Of a stretch of 64,000 nucleotides of DNA, positions 33,214-42,918 are shown piece by piece; position 1 is the stretch's first letter, and every line of letters begins with the position of its first letter. The stretch is from Labilibaculum euxinicum (GTDB lineage Bacteria > Bacteroidota > Bacteroidia > Bacteroidales > Marinifilaceae). Under the pieces are notes generated by a model. The model was not told the DNA's origin and made no database searches. It saw only the letters and a list, made by a program, of their open reading frames with translations. The stretch spans positions 372,001-436,000 of the forward strand of contig NZ_WTCR01000004.1 of the NCBI RefSeq assembly GCF_009795715.1, written 5' to 3'. A program made the translations under genes and the position numbers.

Positions 33214-33912
33214 TTATAGCTGATTCGCCAGATCTTTCCAAAGATTATCATTCTTGGGAACAGGAGCAACAATTCGAATCGGCTCTTGTTTTACAGGATG
33301 AATAAATGATATTTCCCTGGCGTGCAAACCAATTCCACCACCGGTTTTAGACCGTGGAGCTCCGTACTTTAAATCACCGCGGATTGGAATACCAATTTTA
33401 GCCAGCTGCGCACGAATCTGATGATGACGACCGGTGTGCAATTTAACTTCGAGCATAAAATATTTCTGAGAACGAGTCAGTAACTTATATTCTAAAGTTG
33501 CTTCCTTAGCTCCGTGTTTCAATTTATCGAAAACATTGGTTTTGTTCTTCTCCTCGTTTTTCAACAAGTAATGAGTTAATGTTTCTTCCTCGAGTCTTGG
33601 ACAGTTTTGAACAATTGCCCAATATATTTTACTGATTTCCTTATCCTTTTGCTGAAACATCAGACTTAAACGGGTTAAAGCCTTGCTGGTTTTGGCAAAC
33701 ACAATAACACCACTAACGGGTCTGTCGATACGATGTGGTACACCTAAAAAAACATCTCCGGGCTTGTTGTATTTCTCCTTTATATAGGCTTTTACCTTTT
33801 CGCTTAAAGGTTCGTCGCCCGATTTATCACCCTGCACAATATCACCACACTTTTTATTTACAGCAATTATATGATTGTCTTCGAATAATATATCCAATTG
33901 TTCTTTCGCCAT
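33214..33912 (-). CDS. RluA-family 23S/tRNA pseudouridine synthase
   Basis: Isomerises specific uridines in RNA. The 232-residue protein begins directly with the catalytic domain and lacks the S4 domain of RluD. The catalytic Asp is in VPHRIDRPVSGVIVFAKT (about residue 64), and the conserved LHTGRHHQIRAQLA and PIRGDLKYGA blocks follow. Target sites cannot be read. AAGGAG before the ATG is a rare good Shine-Dalgarno site here, and a -7 box lies at 33952-33959. Confidence 0.92.
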   Translation of the reverse strand: MAKEQLDILFEDNHIIAVNKKCGDIVQGDKSGDEPLSEKVKAYIKEKYNKPGDVFLGVPHRIDRPVSGVIVFAKTSKALTRLSLMFQQKDKEISKIYWAIVQNCPRLEEETLTHYLLKNEEKNKTNVFDKLKHGAKEATLEYKLLTRSQKYFMLEVKLHTGRHHQIRAQLAKIGIPIRGDLKYGAPRSKTGGGIGLHAREISFIHPVKQEPIRIVAPVPKNDNLWKDLANQL

Positions 33913-33951
33913 TGGTACTCCTTATTTATTTAATTTTCAAATGAAAGCGCG

Positions 33952-33959
33952 CAAAGATA
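33952..33959 (-). promoter_or_regulatory. -7 box of the pseudouridine synthase gene
   Basis: Minus strand TATCTTTG followed by CGCG, 40 bp before the start codon; full match to TAnnTTTG. No good -33 box. Confidence 0.45.
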
Positions 33960-34032
33960 AGAAAAAAGACTTGATACTTATCATCGGATCTGATACTTGA
34001 TGCCTTAGACTTTATTCCCGTTCCTTCTGCTT

Positions 34033-34851
34033 TTAGTACTGCTCTCTCTCATTCGGGAAATCCCTTGATTTTACATCACCAATATAAGTCTCTACAGCTC
34101 CTTGTATTTCAGCAAATAAGTTGTGATATCTTCGTAAGAAACGCGGAGAAAACTCCTGAGTAATTCCCAACATATCATGAATCACCAAAACCTGACCATC
34201 AACACCGCCACCGGCACCAATTCCAATTATTGGAATTGCAACACTCTGAGCGACCTTAGCTGCTAAGGTGGCGGGAATTTTTTCTAAAACAATGGCAAAA
34301 CATCCTGCTTCCTCCAACAGTTTAGCATCTTCAACCAATTTTTCGGCTTCTTCGTCCTCTTTGGCGCGAACCGCATAGGTTCCAAATTTATGAATAGACT
34401 GCGGGGTTAAGCCCAAATGCCCCATTACCGGAATTCCTGCAGAAAGAATCCGGTTCACCGATTCCAAAACTTCGCGGCCACCTTCCAGCTTCACTGCATC
34501 GGCACTGGCCTCTTTCATAATTCGGATGGATGAGTTCAAAGCTTCCTTCGAATTTCCCTGATAAGTTCCAAACGGCAGATCGACAACAACCAATGCTCTT
34601 TGCACAGCTTTTACAACCGATGCACCATGATAAATCATCTGATCCAAGGTAATTGGCAAAGTAGTTTCGTGTCCGGCCATTACATTTGAAGCCGAATCGC
34701 CAACCAGAATTACATCTACACCTGCTCTGTCAACAATTAGTGCCATGGAATAATCATACGAAGTAAGCATGGAGATCTTCTCGCCCTTTAACTTCATTTC
34801 AGAAAGTACATGTGTAGTTACTCTCTTTGCGGATTCTTTATGGATTGACAT
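34033..34851 (-). CDS. panB: 3-methyl-2-oxobutanoate hydroxymethyltransferase
   Basis: First committed step of pantothenate synthesis: transfers a hydroxymethyl group from methylene-tetrahydrofolate to 2-oxoisovalerate. The 272-residue TIM-barrel protein shows [34 protein letters not shown] (Mg2+ and substrate Asp), [22 protein letters not shown] and [21 protein letters not shown]. Length is normal. No panC or panD is adjacent. A promoter with -7 TAACTTTG lies at 34916. Confidence 0.97.
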   Translation of the reverse strand: MSIHKESAKRVTTHVLSEMKLKGEKISMLTSYDYSMALIVDRAGVDVILVGDSASNVMAGHETTLPITLDQMIYHGASVVKAVQRALVVVDLPFGTYQGNSKEALNSSIRIMKEASADAVKLEGGREVLESVNRILSAGIPVMGHLGLTPQSIHKFGTYAVRAKEDEEAEKLVEDAKLLEEAGCFAIVLEKIPATLAAKVAQSVAIPIIGIGAGGGVDGQVLVIHDMLGITQEFSPRFLRRYHNLFAEIQGAVETYIGDVKSRDFPNEREQY

Positions 34852-34915
34852 TTTTAAATTTTTTGATATTAGTTTGGTTAATCAAATCTAACCAACAATA
34901 ATGAATATTGAATTG

Positions 34916-34945
34916 CAAAGTTATAAAATAAGGCAAAAGCTACAA
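34916..34945 (-). promoter_or_regulatory. promoter of panB
   Basis: Minus strand TAACTTTG (34923-34916), followed by C, fits the -7 box. A TTG (34945-34943 within CTTG) lies 19 bp upstream, the usual -33 spacing, with one mismatch to TTTG. The rest of 34924-35208 up to dnaK shows nothing else I can name. Confidence 0.45.
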
Positions 34946-35208
34946 GATAAAAGAAGAAAGGCAAAAGCGTAAAAATTATTTCCGGACAGCCCTCAATTCG
35001 TCATTAATAATTCTTAATGCATAATCAGACTGTTCTGTCTTTTTGGCAGAAAACATGTCAGACGAATGAGTAAAATTTCGGCTGCCGATGCCAGAATAAC
35101 ATTTCTTTTGGCAAAATAACTAATGGCACAGGCTTTGATAAATTGATATCGGATGAAACAAACATCCCAAACAAGTAATAGAATTAAAACATTAAATAAA
35201 TACTAAAA

Positions 35209-37110
35209 ATGGGTAAAATAATTGGAATTGACTTAGGAACAACCAACTCTTGTGTTTCTGTAATGGAGGGTAACGAGCCTGTTGTTATTCCTAATAGCGA
35301 AGGTAAAAGAACAACACCATCTATTGTTGCTTTTATAGAAAACGGTGAAAGAAAAGTTGGAGATCCTGCAAAACGTCAGGCTATTACAAATCCAACAAAA
35401 ACAATTTCTTCTATCAAGAGATTCATGGGAGAAAGTTACGATAAAGTGACTAAAGAAATTAGTCGCGTTCCTTATAAAGTAATCAAAGGTGATAACAACA
35501 CTCCACGTGTTGAAATTGATGACCGTAAATATTCTGCACAGGAAATTTCAGCAATGGTTCTTCAAAAAATGAAGAAAACTGCTGAAGACTATTTAGGACA
35601 AGAAGTAACCGAGGCAGTAATTACTGTTCCTGCTTATTTCAACGATTCACAACGTCAGGCTACTAAAGAAGCTGGTGAAATTGCCGGTCTTACAGTAAAA
35701 CGTATTATCAACGAGCCTACTGCCGCTGCATTGGCATATGGTCTTGATAAGAAAGCTCAGGATATGAAAATCGCTGTATTTGACCTTGGTGGTGGTACTT
35801 TCGATATCTCTATTCTTGAATTAGGTGACGGTGTATTCGAAGTAAAATCAACTAACGGTGATACTCACCTTGGTGGTGATGATTTCGATCAGGTGATTAT
35901 TGACTGGTTGGCTGAAAGTTTCCTTGCTGATGAAAGAATTGACCTACGTAAAGATCCAATGGCTCTTCAGCGTTTGAAAGAAGCTGCTGAAAAAGCTAAG
36001 GTTGAGCTTTCAAGTTCTACAAGTACTGAAATCAATTTGCCATATATTATGCCGGTTGACGGTATTCCAAAACACCTTGTTAAATCATTATCACGTTCAC
36101 AATTCGAGCAATTGTCAGATAAATTGATTCAAGCTGTTCTTGCACCATGTAAATTGGCACTTAAAGATGCTGGTATTTCAACATCCGACATTAACGAAGT
36201 AATTTTAGTGGGTGGATCTACCCGTATTCCTGCTATTCAGAAACTGGTTGAGGATTACTTTGGAAAAGTTCCTTCAAAAGGTGTTAATCCTGATGAGGTG
36301 GTTGCAGTTGGTGCTGCAATTCAAGGTGGTGTTCTTTCCGGTGATGTAACAGATGTACTTCTTTTAGATGTTACTCCTCTTTCATTGGGAATCGAAACAA
36401 TGGGAAGTGTAATGACAAGATTAATTGAGTCGAATACAACAATTCCTACAAAGAAAACTGAAACTTTTACAACTGCTGCTGACAACCAGCCTTCTGTAGA
36501 AATTCATATTCTTCAGGGTGAGCGTCCGATGGCTAACGGCAACAAAACAATTGGCCGTTTCCATTTAGACAGCATTCCACCAGCACCTCGAGGAATTCCT
36601 CAAATCGAAGTTACTTTTGATATTGACGCGAATGGTATTCTTCATGTTTCTGCAAAAGACAAAGGAACTGGAAAAGAGCAAAGTATTCGTATCGAAGCTT
36701 CATCGGGATTATCTGATGCTGAAATCGAAAGAATGAGACAGGAAGCTAAAGAAAACGAAGCTGCTGATACTGCTGCAAAAGAAAAAGTTGATGCTCTGAA
36801 TAAAGCTGACAGTATGATTTTCCAGACTGAAAAGCAATTGAAAGAAATCGGCGATAAACTTCCTGCTGACAAAAAGCAACCTATTGAAGATGCTTTGGCT
36901 AAATTGAAAACTGCTCACGCAGCTCAGGATGTTGATGCATGTAATGCTGCTGTTGAAGAATTGAACACTGTTTTCCAGGCCGCTTCTCAGGAGATGTACA
37001 ACGCTCAGGCACAAGATGCTCAGGCTGGTCAGCCACAAGGCGAACCACAAGCTGAAGGTGCAGCCAAAAATGACGAAGTTACTGATGTAGACTTCGAAGA
37101 AGTGAAATAA
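35209..37110 (+). CDS. dnaK: molecular chaperone DnaK (Hsp70)
   Basis: ATP-driven chaperone for nascent and stressed proteins. The 633 residues start [57 protein letters not shown] and [17 protein letters not shown] are the three Hsp70 signatures. The linker [16 protein letters not shown] leads to the substrate-binding domain and helical lid; the C-terminus ends in the acidic [11 protein letters not shown] typical of the family. grpE and dnaJ are not adjacent. A strong terminator follows. Confidence 0.98.
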   Translation: MGKIIGIDLGTTNSCVSVMEGNEPVVIPNSEGKRTTPSIVAFIENGERKVGDPAKRQAITNPTKTISSIKRFMGESYDKVTKEISRVPYKVIKGDNNTPRVEIDDRKYSAQEISAMVLQKMKKTAEDYLGQEVTEAVITVPAYFNDSQRQATKEAGEIAGLTVKRIINEPTAAALAYGLDKKAQDMKIAVFDLGGGTFDISILELGDGVFEVKSTNGDTHLGGDDFDQVIIDWLAESFLADERIDLRKDPMALQRLKEAAEKAKVELSSSTSTEINLPYIMPVDGIPKHLVKSLSRSQFEQLSDKLIQAVLAPCKLALKDAGISTSDINEVILVGGSTRIPAIQKLVEDYFGKVPSKGVNPDEVVAVGAAIQGGVLSGDVTDVLLLDVTPLSLGIETMGSVMTRLIESNTTIPTKKTETFTTAADNQPSVEIHILQGERPMANGNKTIGRFHLDSIPPAPRGIPQIEVTFDIDANGILHVSAKDKGTGKEQSIRIEASSGLSDAEIERMRQEAKENEAADTAAKEKVDALNKADSMIFQTEKQLKEIGDKLPADKKQPIEDALAKLKTAHAAQDVDACNAAVEELNTVFQAASQEMYNAQAQDAQAGQPQGEPQAEGAAKNDEVTDVDFEEVK

Positions 37111-37129
37111 TTCAACTTCAGATAAAAGC

Positions 37130-37167
37130 AAATGGCGGTCAAATTAATTTGACCGCCATTTTTTATT
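37130..37167 (+). terminator. terminator after dnaK
   Basis: AAATGGCGGTCAAATT and AATTTGACCGCCATTT form a 16-bp perfect stem followed by a T-run. Confidence 0.9.
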
Positions 37168-37303
37168 TGTACAGATTGTAACTGATTCTTACTTTCACCT
37201 GCAGGCCGGTTACTCATTCTTATTTTCCACTCTCCTTTATCCTGTTTCTGTTCTCATTTTTCAATAAAAACCCCTATTTTCGCAAACTACAATTATCAGA
37301 ATT

Positions 37304-38284
37304 ATGAAGAACAAATTTACGGTTGGGAGTTTATATGCGGGTGTTGGCGGAATTTGTCTGGGATTTAAAAACTCAGGTTTTGCTGTTTCCTGGGCCAATG
37401 AATATGACAAAAACGCCTGTGTTACCTATCGTGAAAATTTCACTCACAAACTGATTGAAGGCGATATCATGGAAATTGATATCAGCAGCCTGAATAAAGT
37501 AGATGTGCTTGCCGGTGGTTTTCCCTGTCAGCCTTTTTCGGTGGCAGGCTACAGAAAGGGATTCGGCGATAACCGGGGAAATCATTTTTTTAGAATGCTC
37601 GATTTTGTAGACGAAATGAGACCCAAAGTTTTGTTCTTCGAAAATGTGAAAAATCTGGTTGGGCACGATAAGGGGAATACCTTTAAAGTAATTCGGAACG
37701 AAATCGAAAAGAGAAACTATTCTTTTCACTCCAAAGTACTGAACACAAAAGATTACGGCAATATTCCACACAACAGGGAACGGATTTTCATCATCGGCTT
37801 CGATAAAAATGTGTACCCCGACAATTATAAATACTTCGATTTTCCGGCCAAAGAAACATTAACCCGAAAGGTAAAAAGTGTATTCCTGAAAGGTAAAGTA
37901 GATGAGAAATTTTATTACCGCGAAGACAAGTACATGTTTGAAATGCTACAGAACGATATCACAAGAGAAGATACCGTATATCAGTTCCGAAGACAATATG
38001 TAAGAGAGAACAAATCGGATGTCTGCCCCACTTTAACGGCCAATATGGGCACTGGCGGACACAATGTACCCTTAATAAAAACAGAGTTCGGAATCAGAAA
38101 ATTAACGCCCAAAGAGTGTTTTAAGTTTCAGGGCTTTCCCGATACTTATATTTTGCCTGAGATTGCCAACTCACACCTCTACAAACAAGCCGGCAACTCG
38201 GTGAGTGTTCCGGTTATCGAGAAAATTGCCGAAAACATATTGAAAGCAATCAATGGAATAGACTGCAAAATGAGCCCTAACTAG
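37304..38284 (+). CDS. type II DNA (cytosine-5-)-methyltransferase
   Basis: Methylates cytosine C5 in a specific site to protect DNA from the partner nuclease. The 326 residues contain motif I (GSLYAGVGGICLGF), motif IV with catalytic Cys75 (GGFPCQPFSVAG), motif VI (FFENVKNL), motif VIII (QFRRQYVRE region), and motifs IX-X (LTPKECFKFQGFP, QAGNSVSVPVIEKIA). The target-recognition region is short, so the site is probably 4-6 bp, but it cannot be predicted. The gene converges with the endonuclease gene, and both stop codons lie in one CTAG at 38281-38284. Confidence 0.95.
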   Translation: MKNKFTVGSLYAGVGGICLGFKNSGFAVSWANEYDKNACVTYRENFTHKLIEGDIMEIDISSLNKVDVLAGGFPCQPFSVAGYRKGFGDNRGNHFFRMLDFVDEMRPKVLFFENVKNLVGHDKGNTFKVIRNEIEKRNYSFHSKVLNTKDYGNIPHNRERIFIIGFDKNVYPDNYKYFDFPAKETLTRKVKSVFLKGKVDEKFYYREDKYMFEMLQNDITREDTVYQFRRQYVRENKSDVCPTLTANMGTGGHNVPLIKTEFGIRKLTPKECFKFQGFPDTYILPEIANSHLYKQAGNSVSVPVIEKIAENILKAINGIDCKMSPN

Positions 38285-39036
38285 AGCTTTTTCAATTCAC
38301 AAATCAGAAAATCGAATTCCTTTAAATCACCGCACTGGATGTAGTAATTGGCTGCATCCATTTTTATTTTGCCGTTCAACAAAGAATTTTGAGGCAACAA
38401 ATAACCTTCACCAATAATGTACCTGATGGTTTGCTGAGTGCAAACACCCGCAAAATCGAAAGTCCATTTCTCACCCAATATTATCTCTTTCAACTGCTCA
38501 GAATCAAATTCGTTCGTGTAAAAAAACAGATGACGTTTCAACAGTTTTTTAATATCCGGCTTACTCCTCACCAGTAAAAAGAAATCGTAGTGTTGGTTGG
38601 TGCCGTTCGCCAAATTAGGAATGTACTCCCCTTTCTTATTCCAGTCTTTTGCTTCGAGCAGTAACAAATTGGAAAAAAATGCCGCCGATTTAATATTGAT
38701 TCTTTTGCCCCGGCATTCTAAATCTGCATCGTCCCAAATGCCTTTGCCGTAAATACCGGTGTCAGGTTTATTAATGCTTGTAAAACCTCTTTTCAACAGC
38801 TCCCTGTAGGTAACAAATTCGGCCAATTTCCCCTGAAAAGTATTCGCAAACAATTCACCCTTATTCCTTTCCTGTTTTCCTCCCGAGCGATGCTTTCGAT
38901 GATGACCTTCCCCAAAAACCATGCACCATGCAAAATCAAAACAAGCAACAATTGTAGTACGGTCGATTGCAACTGCTTTAAATTCTCTTTTAGCAGTTAT
39001 AAAATATTCACAGGAATTTTTAAGCTCTAATTTCAT
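38281..39036 (-). CDS. probable type II restriction endonuclease
   Basis: Called mainly from its tail-to-tail pairing with the methyltransferase. The start at 39036 (MKLELKNSCEYF) gives 251 residues; a TTG at 39078 would add 14. A PD-(D/E)xK-like core is visible near residues 105-135: DTGIYGKGIWDDADLECRGKRINIKSAAFF, with acidic residues followed by the strand INIKS. The usual D/E two residues before the Lys is Asn, a departure from the canonical motif. Flanking sequence includes an HHRKHRSGGKQERNKGE basic stretch. The recognition site and isoschizomers are unknown. Confidence 0.75.
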   Translation of the reverse strand: MKLELKNSCEYFITAKREFKAVAIDRTTIVACFDFAWCMVFGEGHHRKHRSGGKQERNKGELFANTFQGKLAEFVTYRELLKRGFTSINKPDTGIYGKGIWDDADLECRGKRINIKSAAFFSNLLLLEAKDWNKKGEYIPNLANGTNQHYDFFLLVRSKPDIKKLLKRHLFFYTNEFDSEQLKEIILGEKWTFDFAGVCTQQTIRYIIGEGYLLPQNSLLNGKIKMDAANYYIQCGDLKEFDFLICELKKL

Positions 39037-39373
39037 TGTTTTAGATTCATGATAAAGACAAATTGTATTTAGTCTCAATCTTCTTTGCTGATCTCCTCTT
39101 TCCCATTTAAAGAGTCAGACAAACGGGCACTGGCCTTGCTCTTGGCAATGTGATTATCCAATTGCTCAATTAACGCGCTTAGCGCCGGATTAACCGATGC
39201 CTGATTTAGCAGGGAAATCTTACAGCATTTATAACCGGCTTCCTTGAAGCTACAAAACAATAATCCGTAAACAAAGTAAACTTACAACTAATTCTCCAAG
39301 AGTTATAGCTTAACTAAATAGAGAACAACACAGTATTGTTTAAACAGGCTAAATCAAATTTGTATTTAAGCAA
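39037..39373. other. region upstream of the endonuclease gene, possible remnant
   Basis: A 61-codon minus-strand frame with only a TTG start (39075-39260, ...QLDNHIAKSKASARLSDSLNGKEEI) looks protein-like and ends at the TTG of the longer endonuclease reading. It could be a small gene, a decayed gene end or chance. No conserved motif is recognised. Confidence 0.25.
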
Positions 39374-39404
39374 AAAGCCCGTTTTGAATGATAAAACGGG
39401 CTTT
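39374..39404. terminator. terminator after the 228-residue unknown gene
   Basis: AAAGCCCGTTTT (39374-39385) pairs perfectly with AAAACGGGCTTT (39393-39404). On the minus strand it is followed by TTGC and AT-rich sequence. Confidence 0.75.
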
Positions 39405-39438
39405 GTATTTTATTTAGAGTTTAACGAATCGTGAAGTG

Positions 39439-40125
39439 TTACTTTGTTACCAAATCCTGACTGGTATGCAACCAAAAACTCTTCACTTTCATTTTTAAGT
39501 AGTTCGATTCGTACTCCACGCATTTCATAGGATCTGATTTTCTATACAAATCCTGTCCTATCTCCATAATATCCTGCATGGTTGCCCACAAATGATTCAA
39601 ACAGCGAAATACTTCTTCTTTAAGCAAACCTCTGGAGTTAAGCAAACGATTGAGTTCTATTCTATTTAATTTGAGCACCTGAAAAAGTGTCAAAATTTTC
39701 TCTATAATCGTTTGGGTTACCTCGGCATTTTCGCGGGGAATATTCGCTTCCAACTGCACTATGAATTTTGGAATCACTGTGAGAATGGCTTTCAAATCCT
39801 TCTTTTCAATGATTTCTACAATTTGATCAAATTCGTTTATCCGGGATACCGGGAAGTTATCCTGAACCTCAAGTATCATGTTGTTCAGAGATTCTATCCG
39901 TTTATAAATTCCAGAACGAAGGTTTTGAATCTGTACTCCCTCGGGACCACAATTCACATATTCTTTTGCCCGCTGAATTTGTTCACTTACACGGGCTTTA
40001 AAAGTCTCATCGAATATAGGATACATTCTGTTGAAATCTGCCATATCCCGGGTGTAACTATCCAGCAAGAATTTTGCCGCCACCGGCATTTCATCAAAAC
40101 TAAAAGGAAAATCTATTGTTTCCAT
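39439..40125 (-). CDS. unknown all-helical protein, 228 aa
   Basis: I do not recognise a family. The protein is soluble, starts METIDFPFSFDEMPVAAKFLLDSYTRDMADF, and appears almost entirely alpha-helical, with long amphipathic stretches (FKARVSEQIQRAKEYV, IQNLRSGIYKRIESLNNMILEVQDNF, VTQTIIEKILTLFQVLKLNRIELNRLL). No signal peptide, membrane helix, Cys cluster or nucleotide motif. It has its own terminator and no operon partner. A role as a structural or adaptor protein is only a guess. Confidence 0.75.
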   Translation of the reverse strand: METIDFPFSFDEMPVAAKFLLDSYTRDMADFNRMYPIFDETFKARVSEQIQRAKEYVNCGPEGVQIQNLRSGIYKRIESLNNMILEVQDNFPVSRINEFDQIVEIIEKKDLKAILTVIPKFIVQLEANIPRENAEVTQTIIEKILTLFQVLKLNRIELNRLLNSRGLLKEEVFRCLNHLWATMQDIMEIGQDLYRKSDPMKCVEYESNYLKMKVKSFWLHTSQDLVTK

Positions 40126-40424
40126 ACCACCATTTTTGTTAGTTATGCATACATTTTACACTCTCTTTCTTTGCTGTTATTCTATCTCACCACTTACAGA
40201 ATCTTTTATAAAACAGCATCGAAAATTAAAGAAATAATCTTTCTGTAATTCATAACATAATTACACAAGATTCGATCATTTCCGACTCATAAAATACAAA
40301 AAATCAGCACGATCGTAAAAATATTAAAAATGATGTACAACATGTTTTTAGAGTCGCTCAGTAAAAGGTCTTGATTTTAACGGGAAAAGCCATCTGTTTT
40401 TTTTAGCATCAATCAATCTTTTAT
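40126..40424. other. divergent intergenic region, no gene seen
   Basis: Between two divergent genes. AT-rich, with the MORN-gene promoter at its right end and no recognisable repeat. Confidence 0.45.
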
Positions 40425-40432
40425 TAGTTTTG
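40425..40432 (+). promoter_or_regulatory. -7 box of the MORN-repeat gene
   Basis: TAGTTTTG matches TAnnTTTG 21 bp before the ATG at 40454. No clear -33 box. Confidence 0.4.
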
Positions 40433-40453
40433 TATAGACCCAATAAAAATAAG

Positions 40454-41254
40454 ATGACAAAAAAAATACTATTATTCGCCTTTATCCTTTTGCCACTGCT
40501 AAACTTTGCACAGCAAATTAACAAAACCGATGAGCTGGGGAACAAACAAGGTGTATGGGAAAAATCACACACCAATGGCAGACTTAAATACTCCGGTACT
40601 TTTAAAGATAATTACCCTATTGGAGAAATGAAACGTTATCACGAAAACGGCAATTTAAAAGCTGAATTATTTTTTACCAGTGAAGGACAAAAAGCGAAAG
40701 CTATTCTTTACAATGAATCCGCAGGATTAATTGCAAAAGGAAATTTCATACAATCGAAAAAAGATAGCATTTGGGTGTACTTCGATAAGAATAAAAACAT
40801 CCGCGCCAGCGAAACATTTACCGGGGGAATAAAAAATGGTGAAAGTGTGTACTACTTTAAAAACGGAAACCCTGCCGAAACCCTTAGCTTCCTAAATGGC
40901 AAACGACATGGGATCTGGAAACGTTATTTTGAAAATGGAAAAACATATTTGGAGGCAAATTACAGCTCCGGAAATTTAGATGGCATCACTCAATCGTACT
41001 TCCCAAATGGAGTGATTGAATTTAGCGGCACGTACAAAAACAACAAGCGCGACGGAGAATGGTATTTTTATTCTGAAAAAGGGGAGCTTCTTTTCAATAT
41101 AGAATACAAAAACGGCATCGCCGCCAATCAGGATGAATTGGATAGTATTCAACAGAAAAAATTAGAGGAAATGGAGAAACAAAAAGACCATTTAATCGAT
41201 CCTGAAAAATTTGTTGACGATCCGGATTCCTATCTTCGCTCGCAAATGAGATAA
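40454..41254 (+). CDS. exported MORN-repeat protein (YwqK-like)
   Basis: A 266-residue protein with a signal peptide (MTKKILLFAFILLPLLNFAQQ, ATG at 40454). The mature part is a row of MORN-2 type repeats of about 23 residues: GVWEKSHTNGRLKYSGTFKDN, GEMKRYHENGNLKAELFF, GESVYYFKNGNPAETLSF, GIWKRYFENGKTYLEANYSSG, GITQSYFPNGVIEFSGTYKNN and GEWYFYSEKGELLFNIEYKNG. These form an extended beta-hairpin meander on the cell surface or in the periplasm. Database names of the form 'toxin-antitoxin YwqK antitoxin' are misleading here: no toxin gene is present. Function unknown. Confidence 0.85.
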   Translation: MTKKILLFAFILLPLLNFAQQINKTDELGNKQGVWEKSHTNGRLKYSGTFKDNYPIGEMKRYHENGNLKAELFFTSEGQKAKAILYNESAGLIAKGNFIQSKKDSIWVYFDKNKNIRASETFTGGIKNGESVYYFKNGNPAETLSFLNGKRHGIWKRYFENGKTYLEANYSSGNLDGITQSYFPNGVIEFSGTYKNNKRDGEWYFYSEKGELLFNIEYKNGIAANQDELDSIQQKKLEEMEKQKDHLIDPEKFVDDPDSYLRSQMR

Positions 41255-41306
41255 ACACCTGCATATTTACCATTCTCCGAAACACAACTTCATTAATTAT
41301 AAGTAG

Positions 41307-42707
41307 ATGAGCCAAAAAGGAATCAGTCTTTTTCAGCTGAATCAGCAAATAAAAAATATCCTTTCTGAAACATTTACTTCGGGCGTTTGGATTGTGGCTG
41401 AAATTAGTGAACTGCGTTACAATCAAAACGGACATTGTTATCTGGAACTGGTTGAAAAAGATGAAAACAGCGATCAGATTATTGCGAAAGCAAAAGCTAC
41501 CATTTGGTCCTACACCTTTCGAATGCTGAAACCTTACTTCGAAACAACAACAGGTCAGCCTTTTTCATCAGGAATAAAAGTATTGGTAAATGTAAGTGTT
41601 GAGTTTCAGGAAATTTATGGTTTCTCCTTAAATATCAAAGACATTGACCCTACCTACACTTTGGGTGACATGGCCCGGCGGAGAAAAGAAATTATTGCGC
41701 GGCTGGATGAAGAAGGTGTGTTGGAAATGAATAAGGAACTGGTTTTTCCTGAGATTCCAAAATGCATTGCCATCATCTCCTCGCCTACGGCTGCAGGCTA
41801 CGACGACTTCACAAATCAGCTCGACAACAACTCTTTCGGCTACAAATTCCACTACAAATTGTTTCCGGCTGTTATGCAGGGAAATAATGCCGAAGAATCG
41901 ATAATTGCTGCTCTCGATAAAATAAATGAGTACGAAGATGTATTTGATACTGCCGTGATTATTCGTGGTGGCGGCTCGCAGGCAGATTTGAATTGTTTTG
42001 ACAGCTATTGGCTGGCTTTTAACATTGCTCAATTTCCAATGCCGGTAATTTCTGGTATCGGACACGAAAGAGATGAAACGATTGTTGATTTGGTGGCTCA
42101 TACCAAAGTAAAAACACCAACTGCAGCAGCCGAATTCTTAATTGATTGTTTTGACGAATGCAGAGAATATCAGAATGGTTTACGCGAGCAATTTTTAGAA
42201 GAGGTGAATGAAGTTCTTTTATCCTCATCGGAAAAACTGGTGCACTTAACCAACAAATTCTCGCCCATGGTGAGTCAGATACTGGAACGGAAATCGAATC
42301 AGCTGAGTGCAGCCAAACAGAGACTAAAAACTGCCGGTACTCATTTGCTGGGTGATCAATTTCATTATCAGCAAAGACTGAATTCACAATTTCAGTATTC
42401 TACAGAACGAAGAATTGAAAATCAAAAAACGCTTATCAGTCAGTTGCAGATAAAACTTAAAACCAAGATTAAAAGACAGATTGAGCAGCAGAAACACCAT
42501 CTGTCATTATTCGGGCAATCGGTAAAATATCTTAATCCTGATCATATTCTGAAAAAAGGATATACCTTGAGTTTGAAAGAAGGAAAAATAATAAAGGATA
42601 TTGATCAGCTATCGCCCCACGACATTATTGAAACCCGGTTTGCCAACGGAAGCGTTGAAAGTCAGGTTCAAAAAATCAATCGGAAAAAGAAAACTAAAAC
42701 GACTTAA
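41307..42707 (+). CDS. xseA: exodeoxyribonuclease VII large subunit
   Basis: Catalytic subunit of ExoVII, which degrades single-stranded DNA from both ends. The 466 residues have an N-terminal OB-fold (about 1-110; FQLNQQIKNILSETFTSGVWIVAEIS) and the nuclease core with SSPTAAGYDDF, RGGGSQADLNCFD and the GIGHERDETIVDLVAHTKVKTPTAAAEFL block. A long coiled coil (about 290-400) binds the small subunits. The small-subunit gene follows after 10 bp. Confidence 0.96.
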   Translation: MSQKGISLFQLNQQIKNILSETFTSGVWIVAEISELRYNQNGHCYLELVEKDENSDQIIAKAKATIWSYTFRMLKPYFETTTGQPFSSGIKVLVNVSVEFQEIYGFSLNIKDIDPTYTLGDMARRRKEIIARLDEEGVLEMNKELVFPEIPKCIAIISSPTAAGYDDFTNQLDNNSFGYKFHYKLFPAVMQGNNAEESIIAALDKINEYEDVFDTAVIIRGGGSQADLNCFDSYWLAFNIAQFPMPVISGIGHERDETIVDLVAHTKVKTPTAAAEFLIDCFDECREYQNGLREQFLEEVNEVLLSSSEKLVHLTNKFSPMVSQILERKSNQLSAAKQRLKTAGTHLLGDQFHYQQRLNSQFQYSTERRIENQKTLISQLQIKLKTKIKRQIEQQKHHLSLFGQSVKYLNPDHILKKGYTLSLKEGKIIKDIDQLSPHDIIETRFANGSVESQVQKINRKKKTKTT

Positions 42708-42717
42708 TTAAATACAA

Positions 42718-42918
42718 ATGGCTAAAAAAAAGACAAGCTACCGCGATGCAATTACCGAAATTGAAGAAACCATTGCTTCCATCGAAAATGACGAGCTGGA
42801 TGTGGATGATTTATCGGAAAAGGTAAAACGGGTTTCGGAGCTTCTTGTAATTTGCAAAGAGAAGCTTCACAACACCGAAAAAGAAGTTGAGAAAATTTTA
42901 AATGAAATGGATGAATAA
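42718..42918 (+). CDS. xseB: exodeoxyribonuclease VII small subunit
   Basis: A 66-residue coiled-coil hairpin that binds the large subunit. SYRDAITEIEETIASIENDELDVDDLSEKVKRVSELLVICKEKLHNTEKEVEKIL is the family pattern. It lies directly after xseA and overlaps the start of the next gene, so the three are coupled. Confidence 0.93.
   Translation: MAKKKTSYRDAITEIEETIASIENDELDVDDLSEKVKRVSELLVICKEKLHNTEKEVEKILNEMDE

Noticed and set aside
39075-39260. 61-codon minus-strand frame before the endonuclease gene
   Set aside because: Only a TTG start, no motif and no clear ribosome-binding site. Mentioned under the intergenic region but not called a gene.
40454-41254. Toxin-antitoxin role for the MORN-repeat (YwqK-like) protein
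   Set aside because: It has a signal peptide and no toxin partner; the antitoxin label attached to this family is not supported here.
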